Shown here: positions 21,768-34,102 of the stretch, in pieces
Position numbering within the stretch: position 1 is the stretch's first letter
Layout of the letters: each line of letters opens with the position of its first letter
Source: Echria macrotheca
Lineage: Eukaryota; Ascomycota; Sordariomycetes; Sordariales; Schizotheciaceae
Assembly: GCA_030411725.1 (NCBI GenBank)
Contig: MU839832.1
Coordinates: 1,550,001-1,614,000 of the forward strand
Direction: 5' to 3'
Length of the DNA: 64,000 nucleotides
The notes under the pieces: generated by a model
What the model was told of the DNA's origin: nothing
Database searches by the model: none
What the model saw: only the letters and a program-made list of their open reading frames with translations
Program-made: the position numbers and the translations under genes

Positions 21768-22977
21768 TGTCTAAGGTAGCAAGGGAGGATGCCATGTAGC
21801 TATTTCGGACAGGAACAGCTTTGGGGAGCGGAAGAGCTTCCGCAAGTGTCTAGGAAACTTACCCAAGTTCCATGGTGAGGGCGACGGGAAGATTGCACGG
21901 TTGGTACGGGAAACCTTATATCCCTTACATTATAGGATACTCCGCTCCCGCAAGACATGTAGTTCGCGATTTCTCAGTTTCCAACCCCCTATATTCTAGA
22001 GAAGAAAATTGTTAGTAAGCAGACCGAGAGAATAAACAAGTGTTGTAGGGTGGGTGTCTTATGCCCCACACCACCATAGCTGTCTTCCATCCTGGGCCTT
22101 CCAGCCTTTTCCACCCTAGCACACATCGCACACACACCATAGACCAGGTAGTCGATGGATCAGTTCACCCATCACACCCCCATCAACAAGAGATAAACAA
22201 TTCGATTTAGAGACCCCTGGATGGGCTTTTAGTGTCATTTTTTAAGAAGAGCTACCTGTCGCGGCTACATGAAACCCAGTAGACAGAATAGTGTAAAGCG
22301 CGCAGAGGAGTGAGTTTCTCAGCCGCTGCCCCCAGTTATGCCGCGACTTCCTTTCACCACCCACCTCCCGTCTAGCTGACCAGTCGTCATTCAAAACGCC
22401 GGATTCCAAGGCGTAAAGGGCCTCGATAGCTCTTCCTAAACTTGGGGAGTTCACCCCCCATGGATCTCGGTATTAGGCAGGGAACCCCATGTTTGCCAGA
22501 AATACACTATCCTTGGTCTTCACCGAGTTCACTTCCATGATCTTGTTATGCTGGCCATAAGTACCTCACGTCTTTACCCTACAAGCCGCTAAAGACATCA
22601 GGACACTAGACGTCGTAGTCGGTCTAAGGTAAGTAAGTACCTAGATATATATCTAGCTCTGGCAAAAATATTAACAGTAAATAGGTTGGTGGTTGGGTAA
22701 AGACCTGTACGAGAGGTTCGGGCCGTACAGGTATCGAAGAGGGTTACACCTGTATTAGACAGGTGAAGTATGCAAAGAATGTCATGAGACTCGAATGCAG
22801 ATACACCACGTTATTGTTATGGCGCTAGGATTGTGACCTGCTCGGTATTCGACATAACCAGAATGGGGCCAAATCTAGGTAGCTAGGTATCCTTTCCCAC
22901 CAGATATTTTCCGTCACGGACATTTTCCATCACGAACGTTACCCAACCCATTATATCAAACACTTATTCAAACATTA
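21768..22977. other. Intergenic, convergent 3' flanks
   Basis: About 1.2 kb between two gene ends. It contains palindromes at 22703-22765 (listed separately) and an AT-rich symmetric patch near 22640-22660. No gene supported. Confidence 0.5.
22703..22765. other. Two ACCTGT/ACAGGT inverted repeats
   Basis: ACCTGTACG at 22703-22711 pairs perfectly with CGTACAGGT at 22724-22732. CACCTGT at 22747-22753 pairs with ACAGGTG at 22759-22765. The two hairpins share the CCTGT core, giving four related half-sites in 63 bp. They could form transcript hairpins near the convergent gene ends or be protein-binding sites. Confidence 0.5.
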
Positions 22978-24356
22978 CTATATCGGCGACCGCGTCTGGT
23001 ACAGCTCCCTCTGCACCTGCACGCCCCCCGATATCCTCGGTTTCTCATGGGATGGTTCCGGCTGAGCGGGTCCGATCGACGTCCTCACACCTACACCCGG
23101 CTGGCGAGGCGCCAAGGCCAAGTCGCTGTTATTGCTGGCAACGCTCCCCACATCCTCGCTAGCCCGACGGCCGTAGCTGGTCTCGAACTGCTGCGGTGAG
23201 CCCTCCTTGGAACGAGACGAAAGCTCGACTTGACTCCCGTCGCCGTTGGACGAGAGCACGTGCTTGGCATCCGACCTCAGCCCGCTCTCCGGATTTGGGC
23301 GGTGCGAGCCGCAGCCGCCGCTCTTGGCCGTGGATTTGCTCGTTCCGCCCACGATGCGCCCAAGGCTGGGGAAGTAGCGGGTGACGAAGGGCCGAAGTGT
23401 CGGGAGGCAGACGCAGGTGATGGCCGACGACAGTTCGCCAATCGACCACAGGGAAGAGTCGACCGTCTCCCATGGGAAGTCCTCAAACTGCTTGAGATAA
23501 CGGATACGAATGATCGAGATGATGACGGTGCTGATGTGTGTCAGTTGTCATCTACAGACTGGTCATGGTCAGGGATATATCTCTTACAAGAAACCCAGAC
23601 TGAAAATGCCAACGAGCAGATATTTCTGTCCCTTGACCAGGTTAAGCTTCCAGATGGCCGGCAGGGGGAGACAAAAGACGGCGACGTCAGTGATGATGTT
23701 ACCAGCGGCGTTGATGTACCACTGCGGGATGTTGGGTATACACTTGGACTCGATGGTGCTGTCCCAGAAACCCTCGACAGGCGTGCAGATGAAAATACCG
23801 ACCATGACCTGCGACAAAGCCCAGCCGCCAACGATGAAGATAGCGATAAGATAGACAATACGCATTTGTTGGACGGCCAGCACTCGATAGTACTGGAACA
23901 AAAACGCAAGCTTGATGAAGAGCAGGGCGCCGCAGTAGAAGACGATGGACATGTAAAATTCCTTGGCACAAGGTCAGTACGAGCTTGACTACGTGGAAAC
24001 AGGACCCGAACCCTGAGATATAGTGGAATATCGGCCGGATTCATCAGGTAAACATGTCGTCCAAGACCATATGTCGTCATGTGAGCCATGGAGACACCAG
24101 ATCCATAGGTAGCTAGCTGGTATCATCCGTTAGCCACGGAAACAGAAAGAAGCCGCCCGGTTTGGCTCACAAGTCCCATGACACAGGCATAATCGTCCAA
24201 GCCCAGCTGGTTAATGATGACTTTGCGCGTCCACAGACGAAGGGACACCATCGTGGTGGAGAAGAGCAGGCAAAAGACGACAACGCCGATGACAACCCCT
24301 CTCCTGTCGTCGGAGGCATCCGGCGGGAGCTCGGTCGACGGATCCGGGGACGACAT
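22978..24356 (-). CDS. Fungal rhodopsin-domain integral membrane protein 1
   Basis: Exons: 24356-24171, 24116-24012, 23961-23588 and 23530-22978 (1218 nt, 405 aa). Signatures of the fungal rhodopsin-like/PTH11-related family are present: RLWTRKVIINQLGLDDYACV after TM1, YGLGRHVYLM, FYCGALLFIKLAFLFQYYRV, ICTPVEGFWDS, then CIPNIPQWYINAAGNIITDV, LPLPAIWKL and LSSAITCVCLPTLRPFV. Seven hydrophobic helices are expected. The C-terminal tail of about 130 aa is Ser/Gly-rich, hydrophilic and cytosolic by analogy. The ligand is unknown. The splice sites are clean and frame-consistent. Confidence 0.88.
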
Positions 24357-26432
24357 GATGAGACGGAGGCGGCCGCTAAAGCAATGGATCCAATTTGCTG
24401 GCGATTCTGCGACTTGGAGGCAGGGTCGAGCTTCTCACGTCGCCTTGCCGGTGGGAACGGGTCTCGCGCGATCTGACAACCGTCTCGGCGATTCAAATAC
24501 CATCTTTATGGATGCTGTGATCGGCACCGGATTGCGGGGGCGGGGAGAGTTTAAAACCCAAAGAACCAGAGGGTTGGGATCTGCTGGTGGACTGCCGTTG
24601 TCGGCGGCGGTAGCGTAGAGACGGTGACGCTTGGATGCTCGCCTCTGCTCGATTGTTGCCCGAGTGCTGTGGTAGTGGTGGGGATAGATTCTAGACCGGT
24701 GACGACGCTATCCAGTCCCAGCTGGCAACGTCGCCGTCGACAGCCGAGAGCGAGGTTTAAAAACTCCATCGCTGTCTGTGCGATGAGACGGCGTGTCTTG
24801 GCATTTGGACTACCAGATAAACACCTCTGGTGTCTGCCCTCCAATCAGACTTGGATCCCCCGACCGAATAACCAAGTTCATGCCTCCCCAGGTCTGACGT
24901 CGATGATCTGAGTTCCGAACTGTTTCGAAGGTTGACAGCCGGGGGAAGACTGTCAGATCGTCGATGGTCGCTCCGTAATGGGAGGCCACCTTCCACTATC
25001 GCCGAGTCCTTCTGTGCTTGGCATGACATGCCGGGAGCATCCATGTTGCGTCACCTCTAGCGCAGGAACCAAGCGAGGGCCTCGGCTAGCAAAACCACAC
25101 GATGGTCTGGCTGGAGTTGCTGGTCGAAAACCACGCTATCCCAGGGGTAGATCCAGTCGTTGCGGGGAACGCTAACGCGCGAGTGACCACAAGGGGTTCG
25201 GTCTTCCTACCATCAGTCGATACTCTGCTAGAGACGAGATTGGACTCGGCGACAGTCGATTGTCAATATATCGTCGTTTTGCAGCATGTGCGAATATTTG
25301 TCGGTTGACAACCCCCACACGGGCGACCGGTGTGCCGCTTCGGGCTGCGAGGTGACACCACACGGGCTCGGATCAGCGGCAAGCAGACCGCCGCGAGGGG
25401 AAAACCAGGTTCCAGGAATGTGTCAGTGCGTGCCGCTGACTTTTTACACTTCTAGATGATCCCTGTCCCCATGCCCACCACTGCCGATTGATTGCGCCAT
25501 TGTGTTTCGGGAGGCGGAAGGCGGAAGGCGCTGCGATTCGACCCGTGTTCTTCCCCGGCAACTCTTCGTTCGCAACTTCCTCAATGGTAGCACAAAACCC
25601 AGAAAGACGAATCAAGCTTTCTCGCAACATCCATCTTCGATGCCATGATGCAACTATACGCACGGCCCGTCAGCAGCAACCAATATTTCAGAAACTCCAG
25701 CTATCCATGCGCCGCACAACAAGGTCAACGCCTCAGCCATGTGCCAACACCCCTGCGGTGCGTCTGCCCTCTGCACTCTGACAGGTGACGCGCGAGGGCC
25801 ATAGCACTGACGAGCGGGGGATCATCGATCTTGCTGGGGCCGGTGGACACTCTCAACTGATGAGTCTCAGTCCACCATATTCCCGTGGCATCCAAGCCAT
25901 GGCCCCAAGTCGCCGGAATTCTTGGCATCAAAAAGTCAACAGACACAAGTCCACGAGGCTCGCAGCGAAACTTTCATCATTTACCGATCGGATGGGTCAC
26001 CCCTAGCTAGGCCTTGCGGGTAGCAATGCCCGCCAGCCCGCCGCTGCATGGCACGCTGTAATTACCCGTTGGTTATTATGGCTGAGGGGGCGCTCTGCGA
26101 CCAGCCATTTCCATTCACTTGCAGTGTGTTTTGTCGCCTGAGCGAAAGCCCTGGTTGCCTAAAGCGAAAAGGGCCCCACAACCAACGAATATACCTCCGC
26201 AGGGGCTTACTACTCTCCTGGTTGGCAATGGAGACTGCTAAATTTGGGTGGATATATCCAATATTTGGGTTGTCTTGGGGAGTGCGTGTCGAGATTAAAA
26301 ACAAACCCTCGCACCCGGGATGCCCTTTCATGTGAACATCTCCTCCAGTCTCTGTCGATCTTTCCTTCTCGACTCTATTGTCCTTCCTTAGGGTACCGTC
26401 CACTCGTTTCAGCGGTAGTCAGGCCTTAAATC
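24357..26432. other. Divergent intergenic region
   Basis: About 2 kb between the divergent rhodopsin-domain and carboxylesterase genes. It holds both promoters. ORFs here lack motifs and consistent splicing. No RNA gene or repeat was recognised. Confidence 0.5.
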
Positions 26433-28555
26433 ATGGCGACACTCAAGCGGATCGTCTCGCACGTTGCGACAGGCCTCTTGCTAGCCACTAGTGTGGCTTC
26501 GGCCCCCTCTCCCCAGGTCTCGGTCTCGCCCAATCCCAGCGTCACGGTTCCTACCTCCAGTGCCGGCCCCAGCGCGGAGCCTTCGGCGAGCGTCGACCTC
26601 GCAGCCGAGTTCGTCTCGCAGCTCATCTCCAACGCCACTCAGACCGAGGAGCAGCTGTTGGCGTCCACCCAGAAGCGCGGTCTGTTCTGCGACGCCGATT
26701 CGTCATTGGTTGTCGATCTCGGCTACGCCAGATACCAGGGCTACACGAATACGTCGAGCGGCCTGAACATCTGGAAAGGGTTAGTGTCCACTCTCGGGAT
26801 GTTTGCTACCTCGAACCTCTGTGCTGACGCGTCCGTGCCTCCAGCATTCGCTATGCCGCCGCTCCGGTTGGAAACCTTCGGTGGAAGGCCCCCCGTCTTC
26901 CTTCAATTGAGGCCGGGCGTCCTATCCACGCGGCCAACAGCTTTGGCAACATCTGTCCACAATCGCTTCCTGCCGTCCCAAATGCCTTTTTCATCCCTGG
27001 TAACGAGGACTGCCTGTTCCTGAACGTCTGGGCCCCGGCCAATGCCCGGAACCTGCCGGTCCTCGTATGGATCCATGGCGGCGGCTACGGACTCGGCGAC
27101 GGAACCCAGGACATGACCGACATCATCAACGCCAACAACAACGGTTTTGTTGTTGTCTCCATCCAGTACCGTGTAAGATAATCCCACCCTCCGAGTTTTG
27201 TGTCTGATGGCTGACAATATTTCCAGCTCGGTGCCTTCGGGTTCTTGTCGTCGGACGAGGTCCGGAGGAAGGGTGTCGTCAACGCCGGTATTCTGGATCA
27301 GGCCTTTGCCCTCGCATGGGTCAAGCTGTTCATCTGCCAGTTTGGCGGCAACCCCTTGTCAGTTACCATTTCGGGTGAATCGGCTGGAGGAGGCTCGGTT
27401 ATGTACCACGACATCGCTATCGACGGTAACCTCGACTCGTTGTTGTTCGACAAATCCATCGCCGCATCGCCGTACCTGCCCTTCCAGTACGACTATGACG
27501 CCGCTTTCCCAACCAGCACGTACTATGCCTTCTCGCAGGCTGCTGGCTGCCCGAGCAGCGGCAATGTCTTTTCCTGCCTTGTCGGCAAGGACACCAACAC
27601 ACTGCAGCAGGCCAACTATGCTGTCACCCAAGCCCAGCCCTACGGCTACTGGTAGGTGTTTTCCCCTCCCTATCCCATCCCCACGCTAACTTCATACAGG
27701 GCTTTCTACCCCGTCACTGACAATGTCTACATCACGGACCGCGCCATCAAGCAGCTCAACGCGAAGAAGGTCAACGGCAAGAAGCTGCTCGTCGGCAACA
27801 ACGCCAACGAGGGCCCGCTCTTCGTCCCGCCCAACATCACGACCGAGACCGATCTCCGCGGCTGGCTGAGCGTGGAGTTCCCCAACCTGTCGACGGCCCA
27901 GATCAACTCGATCCTGGCTGCCAATCCCAACAACTTGCCGACAAACCCCAGCGGCCCGCACTTCGAGACGAACGGCATCAGCACCGGCTACGCCACGGCG
28001 GTCAACGTGTCGCAGAGCGCCAACGGCCAGCAGCAGCGCGGCAACAACATCTACGCCGAGGCCGTCTTCGTATGCCCGTCGTACTGGATGGCGACGGCGT
28101 ACTCGTCGGGCTCCGACGCAGCCTACCACTACCAGTACTCGGTGCCGTTTGCCTCGCACGGCGCCGACGTGGCGGGCTATTTCGGCCCGACTCCGCAGTA
28201 CATGGGAGACGACTTCGCCCTGGCCTTCCGGCGCATCTGGGGCAACTTCGTGACGACCGGCAACCCGTCGATCAGCAACGCCATTGCCAACGGGGCCAGC
28301 TCGCCGAACCCCAGCGCGGCCAACCCGGCATCGGCGTGGCCGACCTGGAACCCGAGCTCGCCGAAGCTGCTCAACCTCAACCAGACCGGCGGCACGCCCT
28401 ACTCGATGGTCACGACGTGGGGCGCTACGGTGACGGAGTTCGAGCAGCCCGGACTGCGGAATGCATTCACGCTTGCGGCGGCGGATACCTGGGAGGGTGG
28501 TCGCGGCGCCCGTTGTGCTGTGTATAACTCTCTTGGGCCCAGCATTCCGGCCTAA
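26433..28555 (+). CDS. Secreted type-B carboxylesterase
   Basis: Exons 26433-26779, 26845-27172, 27227-27651 and 27700-28555 (1956 nt, 651 aa). A signal peptide (TGLLLATSVASA) is followed by a Pro/Ser/Val-rich spacer. Family motifs are IRYAAAPVGNLRW, EDCLFLNVWAP, the oxyanion-hole segment VLVWIHGGGYGLG, NAGILDQAFALAWVK and the nucleophile elbow GESAGGGS with Ser about 277. The Glu in NANEG (about 404) and the His in ASHGADV (about 520) complete the triad. It should hydrolyse carboxylic esters outside the cell; the substrate (lipid, aromatic or xenobiotic ester) cannot be told. It is slightly longer than the usual 520-580 aa because of the N-terminal spacer. Confidence 0.93.
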
Positions 28556-29142
28556 GCCCTGGGGTTTTTTTTTTCCCCTTCTTACCAAACCCGTTTAATG
28601 TTGATTTAGCGACGTATTCTTGATTCATTGTACATAATTATGAGGATATTGATATGATGGGTACCGGACTATGCATTGCACGTGGTAGAACCAGGAGAGC
28701 ATGTTGTCCGATTTAGGCATCGAGTTCTTTGCCAATCGCCGCGGCAGATGACGAAATGCCGCACCGGCGCCGGCGTCGCAACCGACACTGCGACTAAACG
28801 CGGCATCGCCAGCGGTAAGACGGCGGCAGGGTCGACCCGCCAGACTATGGCTTATTATCCCCGCTTTCGGAGCTCATCGGAGCAGGCTAAACTGTCGCCA
28901 CCGGGACCAGTGATTGCGTCTCGTTTTCCGTGTTTACATGTCGTGAAACATTTGCCTTTGCGTCCTTTCTTGTAACTCATGTATAAAATTCGGGACATCC
29001 CCCCTATTTGTTTCTGAGTCTCTCTACCATTCGGATCCCATACCAGCCATCATCCATCCATCCATTCCCAACAAAAGCACCTTCTCAAAGCCCAGAATCC
29101 GCACACTTACAGCTCTACACACCCCAAAGACCAACAAACACA
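28556..29142. other. Intergenic
   Basis: 3' flank of the esterase, with a T-rich run just after the stop codon, followed by the pyrimidine- and CA-rich 5' leader of the DUF1993 gene. Nothing else was identified. Confidence 0.5.
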
Positions 29143-29986
29143 ATGTCTGACCAGGCCACAATAACCCTCTCCGACCTAGTCGTCACAACCTTCACCAAGG
29201 GCCTCAACACGCTCACCCACGTCCTGCAGGTGGCCGAGGCCCACGCCGCCACGCAGGGTATCAACCCGGACACGGAATACCTGCCCGCCCGGCTGATCGA
29301 CGACATGCGCCCGCTGCAGTTCCAGTTGCAGAACGTGACCAAGCACGTGCGCGTCGTGCTGGGCAGGCTGACGGGGGAGGAGTATCCCGTGTGGGAGGAC
29401 ACGGAGACTACGATCAAGGAATTTTATGGGCGGATCGAGAAGGCGAGGAAGTTGTTGGAGGGGGTGGATAAGAGTAAAATCGATGCGAGGGCTGGGGAGG
29501 TCGTTGATCAGTCAGTTTTTTTTCTTTTGTTCTTTTTTTCCCCCCTCCCCTTTCTATTCATTTTTTTGTTAGGGGTGGGGTGGTGTCCAGGTGAAAGTAG
29601 TACAAGTGACTCCTCCGGTGGGCCGGGTGCTGGCTGTCCAGTTCCACAAAGCACCATCCTCGATGGTATCACCTACCTACCCACGCAAAGAGCAGAAACC
29701 ACAAACGAGCCGAGATACCATACCTACCTGCCATCCAGACAGCAAAACCCACACATGAAGAGGGAGAGAAAAGAAAACTAACAAACCAAAAACAAGAAAC
29801 AGCCCCTTCGGCCCAAACATCACCTTCAAAGTCTCGATCCGCGACTCAATCTTCGGCCACGGCCTGCCCAATTTCTATTTCCATCTGACAACCGCCTACG
29901 CCATCTTGAGATCAAAGGGCGTGCCGGTGGGCAAGTATGACTACGTCAAGGAGTTTTTCGCGCCGGTTGAGATTCCGAGGCGGTAA
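29143..29986 (+). CDS. DUF1993 family protein
   Basis: Exons 29143-29510 and 29803-29986 (552 nt, 183 aa) are joined across a 292-nt intron (GTCAGT donor, CTAAC branch point near 29778, CAG acceptor). It starts MSDQATITLSDLVVTTFTKG. It then has LPARLIDDMRPLQFQLQNVT and, after the splice, FGHGLPNFYFHLTTAYAILR and GVPVGKYDYVKEFF. These are the usual landmarks of the small cytosolic DUF1993 (DinB-fold-like) proteins found in fungi and bacteria; biochemical function is unknown. The intron is five times longer than most in this window. Confidence 0.9.
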
Positions 29987-30756
29987 GTTTTTTCGAGATT
30001 CCATCACTTCCGGTGTGGTCTGTTTTCGGGGAGGTGAGGTATGATGTATGGGACCCGAAGTGGTTTTCTTCGAGTGGGGAGGTTATAGGTACAGACCAGG
30101 CTTTATTGAGCAGTACAAAATGTGATTATTTGAGCCATACAAAAGAAAAATGGACGTAAGGGGTGTCACGTCTTAATCTGGGATCTTGATACGTGTTGCT
30201 GTCGTGTTGGACGGCTGGGTCTTCGGGGGTACGTTGGCAAACTAAACGATTGTTGTGACGCGAGAAGTAGACCCGATATGCGTGATGACACAGCCAGCTG
30301 GGTACCTTGGTAGTGTAGTCAGCAAGTAGTGGTTGCGAAGGAGAACGGAAAAGTACAGGAGCTTAGTCAAACTAAGTCCGCAGCACATACCACAACTGCT
30401 CCATCAACACCCCTCGACCGTTGCCTCCTGCTTAACAGAAAGCCAGTAATCCAAATAAGAGAGGTAATTGCGTGTAGAATATGTGAGACAAGCAGTTCTA
30501 TTTGGAAAATTGCAAATACCGTAGCCAGCACCCCCATAGGCAGAACCATCATGGTTACCGTACAGTGACTTGTCTGCTCATTCGCTCACCATCTACATAA
30601 CCCAAACTCTCAGTACTCTCAGTGATATCTATTCACCATAGAGTGCCGGTATGCGGCAGCTACACCAAGACTCACACATCCTGACAGGCATCACAGTGTT
30701 TCCTTCCCCCCAACGCTCCAACACCACGATCTTATGAAACCCGCCGCCTCCGGCGT
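29987..30756. other. Intergenic, convergent 3' flanks
   Basis: 770 bp between two converging genes. No gene, repeat or RNA feature recognised. Confidence 0.5.
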
Positions 30757-32046
30757 CTAAGCCATCAACGCAATATGCTTCAGCTCACTAAAAAGGTTAG
30801 CATCCAGCGTCAGACGAGGACGGAATACATACCTCTGCACCTGCTCCCCAACCTTCATGGCCGGATACTCAACCTCATCCCCCTCATCCCGCCCCAGATT
30901 GAAATTCTCCGCCCTCAGCTCCCTCGCCTTCTCCACCAGCGACGGGATAGGGACCAAATCAAAATCCGACGACAGATGCCAGAAAAATGTCGACGAGATG
31001 CGAATCAGCGGCCGCTCGGGGAAATCTCTCTTCCGCTGCTCAATCACCTCGACCGTCTTCTCGTTGACCACCACCTCGTGAAACCCGGCCTTGATCAGCC
31101 CGCCGGTGAGGTGCTCGAGCTGCTTGCCCGCCTGCACCAACAAATAGTTGCCCGGGGGGATCTTGACCGGGATGCGCTTGCCCGTGTTGCGGGCCCAGAT
31201 GTGCAGGCCCGGGTAGCGCGAGCGGCCGTGGATGGTGAGGAAGTTGAGGTCGGTGTGGAAGCCGGCCAGGATCGTGTCTTTGGTGCCATACTTGACCAGG
31301 TCCGAGGCCGTGGGGGCGAGGAGGTGCGGTCTCCTGTTGTTAGTCTTTTATGTCGCAAGGTTCGCAGGAAAGACTCACCCGTATCGTCCAGCATCCTTGA
31401 ACGTTCCCGCCGGAAGACCCAGACCCACAGCCGTCATCTCAGTCAAGCCCTCCACTCTGCATCCGCATTAGTAGCCGCTCACAACAGTATGCCACAACAC
31501 ATACGCATTCTTCATGCTCGTCCCCCACTGGTCCATAGTCTTCCCCCAACGCTCCCGAATCCCCGGCGCCTCCGGCGTGACATTCGCCGCATTCAGCCCG
31601 GGAAACTTGGTCTCATAAGGCGGCTGCTCCACCATCCGCCAGAAGAACCGACACTTCGGATCCGGATCATGCGCGCCGATATCCAGCGGCCTCTCGGCGG
31701 GCGCAAGCCGCTCGATAACCCGCAGACACGGCTCGTCGACAGCACACTTGGGCTTCTCGGTGTTCTCGAGCGTCACGCCGATCTGGTAGCTCAGCTCGGG
31801 CCGCTCGTCGCGCTTGAGGACCTCGGCGGGCTGCGCGAAGTAGTCCTCGAGCAGGTCGAGGAAGGTGGCGTTGTCGTCCTCGGAGACGCGCGAGTCGTGC
31901 AGCACCAGCGCGCCGTAGGTGATTAACGCCTTGGCCGCCTTGACGCATTCGTTCTGGACCTCGGGGGCGTCTTGCGGATTCTGGCGGAAGACGTCGAGGT
32001 CGATGATGGGTAGGTCCATAGGGAGGTCTTGCGGGATCGCGCTCAT
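30757..32046 (-). CDS. 2-oxoglutarate/Fe(II)-dependent oxygenase (IPNS-like)
   Basis: Exons: 32046-31505, 31456-31379, 31330-30833 and 30787-30757 (1149 nt, 382 aa). The N-terminal DLPIIDLDVF and a GALVLHDSRV block match the isopenicillin-N-synthase-like (clavaminate synthase-like) superfamily. The iron ligands are visible as HTD (about 232 and 234) in GFHTDLNFLTIHG and His about 291 in KAGFHEVVV. An R-I-S triplet (about 317-319) matches the 2-oxoglutarate-binding RxS. The splice MKNA-VEGLTEM restores a conserved-looking segment. The second intron has two AG acceptors 3 nt apart (CAG then GAG). The small-molecule substrate is unknown. Probably cytosolic. Confidence 0.9.
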
Positions 32047-32506
32047 GGTGGGGGCGGGGTCGGACGGTGATCAGTCTGACTGATAGCTCTATCGTTGTTT
32101 GGCAAGATGCGCGGGTAGTTCGAATTCTTGAAGTGTGAAAAGACAACAGAAGAACAAGAAAGAAGAAAGTAAGAATTTTGAGTTTTGTTTTGAACTTTCC
32201 GTGGTGACGGCCAAAAGAGGAAGGTTCGGCAGACTCCGACTGCCTGGGCGTTGATCCCGTGGGCAGCGCTTCACATGAGCGGGTCACCTCTCACCGAGCT
32301 CCGCTTTGGCTTGTGATTGGACTCGCTGTTCTCGGCATGTCACAATGGAGTGGCGACGATGGATTTGGCAAACTGAATGGTTCAAGATAATGTGGTTTCC
32401 ATATCCCTTTTCCCAACATTCCCGTAGTTGAAAGGTATTCCGTAGCCCTGAGACGAAGAACGAATCAAAAAAGATAGGGATTCATGTGATAGGAATGCAA
32501 AAAATT
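32047..32506. promoter_or_regulatory. 5' flank of the oxygenase
   Basis: 460 bp between the oxygenase start and the tRNA gene, holding the oxygenase promoter. No specific element recognised. Confidence 0.45.
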
Positions 32507-32588
32507 CTCTCCCGCCGGGAATTGAACCCGGGTCTCGAGCGAAGTCGAACATGACAAGCTCACATACTGACCACTATACTACGGAAGA
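32507..32588 (-). tRNA. tRNA-Asp (GTC) with 10-nt intron
   Basis: The minus strand folds as a full cloverleaf. The acceptor TCTTCCG/CGGGAGA has one G-U pair and the discriminator is G, usual for tRNA-Asp. The D arm is GTAT/GTAT with an AGTGGTCA loop. The anticodon stem is TGAGC/GCTCG, with loop TTGTCA then a 10-nt intron then C. The variable loop is AGAC and the T arm is CCGGG/CCCGG. The anticodon GTC reads Asp codons. The intron lies one base after the anticodon, the normal eukaryotic position. A T6 terminator follows at once. Confidence 0.93.
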
Positions 32589-32820
32589 TTTAGATGTGTT
32601 GAGCACATCTCGTAGCTTGGTCGCTGTTGGAAAGGGGTCCGATACTCAACTATAAGTAGGCAGCGCATTCACGGTTTTCCGCTCTCCGTCGAGTACTCCA
32701 ACCGGAACATGTATCGCCGAAATGTGACATCATGTGGAATCGATGGAATACATAACGCATTGATACATAGATAGTATTACATACAAATGATGACTATTAT
32801 ACAAATCCCTGAACATCTCT
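32589..32820. other. Intergenic
   Basis: Short spacer holding the 5' flank of tRNA-Asp and the 3' end of the rhodopsin-domain gene. Nothing else was seen. Confidence 0.5.
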
Positions 32821-34102
32821 TCAGAATGCATTGGGCGGCAGATGCTGCTGACTACCTTCCTTGCGGTACTCGACCGCAATCATTACTTCGGTGCTCTGGT
32901 AAATCTGTCCACATGAATCACAAACTGGGATACTCTCCTTGCTGTCAGACCCATCGCTTCTCGTCGTGTCCTCAGGCGGCGGCGGGTCCGCGCTGATTAC
33001 CACGGTGTTCTCCATATACCGGCTGGTCGCGGCCCTAGAGCTTTGAGTCTGCGTCCCGCTCTTGCTTTCCGACACGTAGTACTTCCTGCTGATCGTGTTG
33101 AGGTCTCTGAACAACGTCCGCAGTACGGGGATAGATGCTGCCATGATCGTAACGCCTGACTCTGCGGCGCCCCAGAGTACCAGAGGAGCCGACACAACTG
33201 CAACGAATTAGTCGGAACAGAAATTTGGATGAAAAGACTCACAAGTAAAATCAGGACTCGCAAGGGTCGGAATCTCAACGGTTTTGACGACGGCCGTAGA
33301 AGCAGCACTGCAGAGTCAGCCTGAAAATGAAACCGAGGATCCGCACAACCTACAAGATGCCCATGCTCATGGCCACCGCAACTCCAAACTTTTCCTTGCG
33401 CTTCATCTGCAGCTTCCAGATAACCCGCCATGGTAGCAGTGCGAGGATAAACTCCATGCCGGCAGAATAGCCTACAACAATAAGCCAACATTCTTACCAG
33501 AAAAACGGTGACTTACCGGCCGCGAACATGCCGTAAATAGGATATATATCCTCCTGCCAACATGTCCCAGGGGCAAAGGGGTTCCACGTCTTCTCGACCG
33601 GCGTGCATCGGATCCACATAAATACCGCGTTGAGGCTCATAAAGATGTTGATGGTGATAATGATAAACCAGAGGAGGATCCGCATGCGACCCTGCATCAA
33701 GCGTAGCAGCGTCAAGGCAAACGAACTTTTACTCCACGTGGCAGCAAGAATCGAAAAGGTTCCAGTCAGGTTGCCGACAACACCGAGGACAGGGAAGTTG
33801 GCGGGAGATACGGCGTAGACGTGTTTACCCAGCCCCTTGGATACGCTAAAGGTCACAAGGCCAATTGATGTTACTAGCATTACCTTAGGGGCCGTTAGTG
33901 ATGGCAGTTGACGACTAGTGGAAGGGGTGAATACCCATGACAAAGCCAAGACATAGTCATCCCACCACAGCCGACGTTTGGTATGAAGCTTGCAGGCGAG
34001 TCGAACGAGAAGAAACGCGCCAGAGAGCCCCGTCAGGGTCCAGGTAGTAATGAGAATTCTGGGGCCATTGTCTTCGTAGTCCAGGGAAGCCATGGCTGCC
34101 AT
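32821..34102 (-). CDS. Fungal rhodopsin-domain integral membrane protein 2
   Basis: Exons: 34102-33935, 33883-33517, 33471-33354, 33307-33243 and 33197-32821 (1095 nt, 364 aa); an ATG at 34093 is an alternative start. The signatures are LACKLHTKRRLWWDDYVLAL after TM1, GLGKHVYAVSPANF, LLRLMQGRMRILLWFIIITI, IRCTPVEKTWNPFAPGTCW, YSAGMEFILALLPWRVIWKL and VVKTVEIPTLASPDF. Seven TM helices are expected, then a hydrophilic Ser/Asp-rich tail with CDSC. It belongs to the same broad family as the gene at 22978 but the two are clearly diverged. The introns are 45-51 nt with canonical sites. Confidence 0.87.

Noticed and set aside
27692..28588. A 298-codon open frame on the minus strand
   Set aside because: It is antisense to the carboxylesterase last exon, Arg/Val/Gly-rich as expected from GC-rich coding complement, and has no motif.
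30775..31926. A 383-codon open frame on the plus strand
   Set aside because: It is antisense to the 2OG-Fe(II) oxygenase, whose spliced product carries the HTD, His and RxS motifs.
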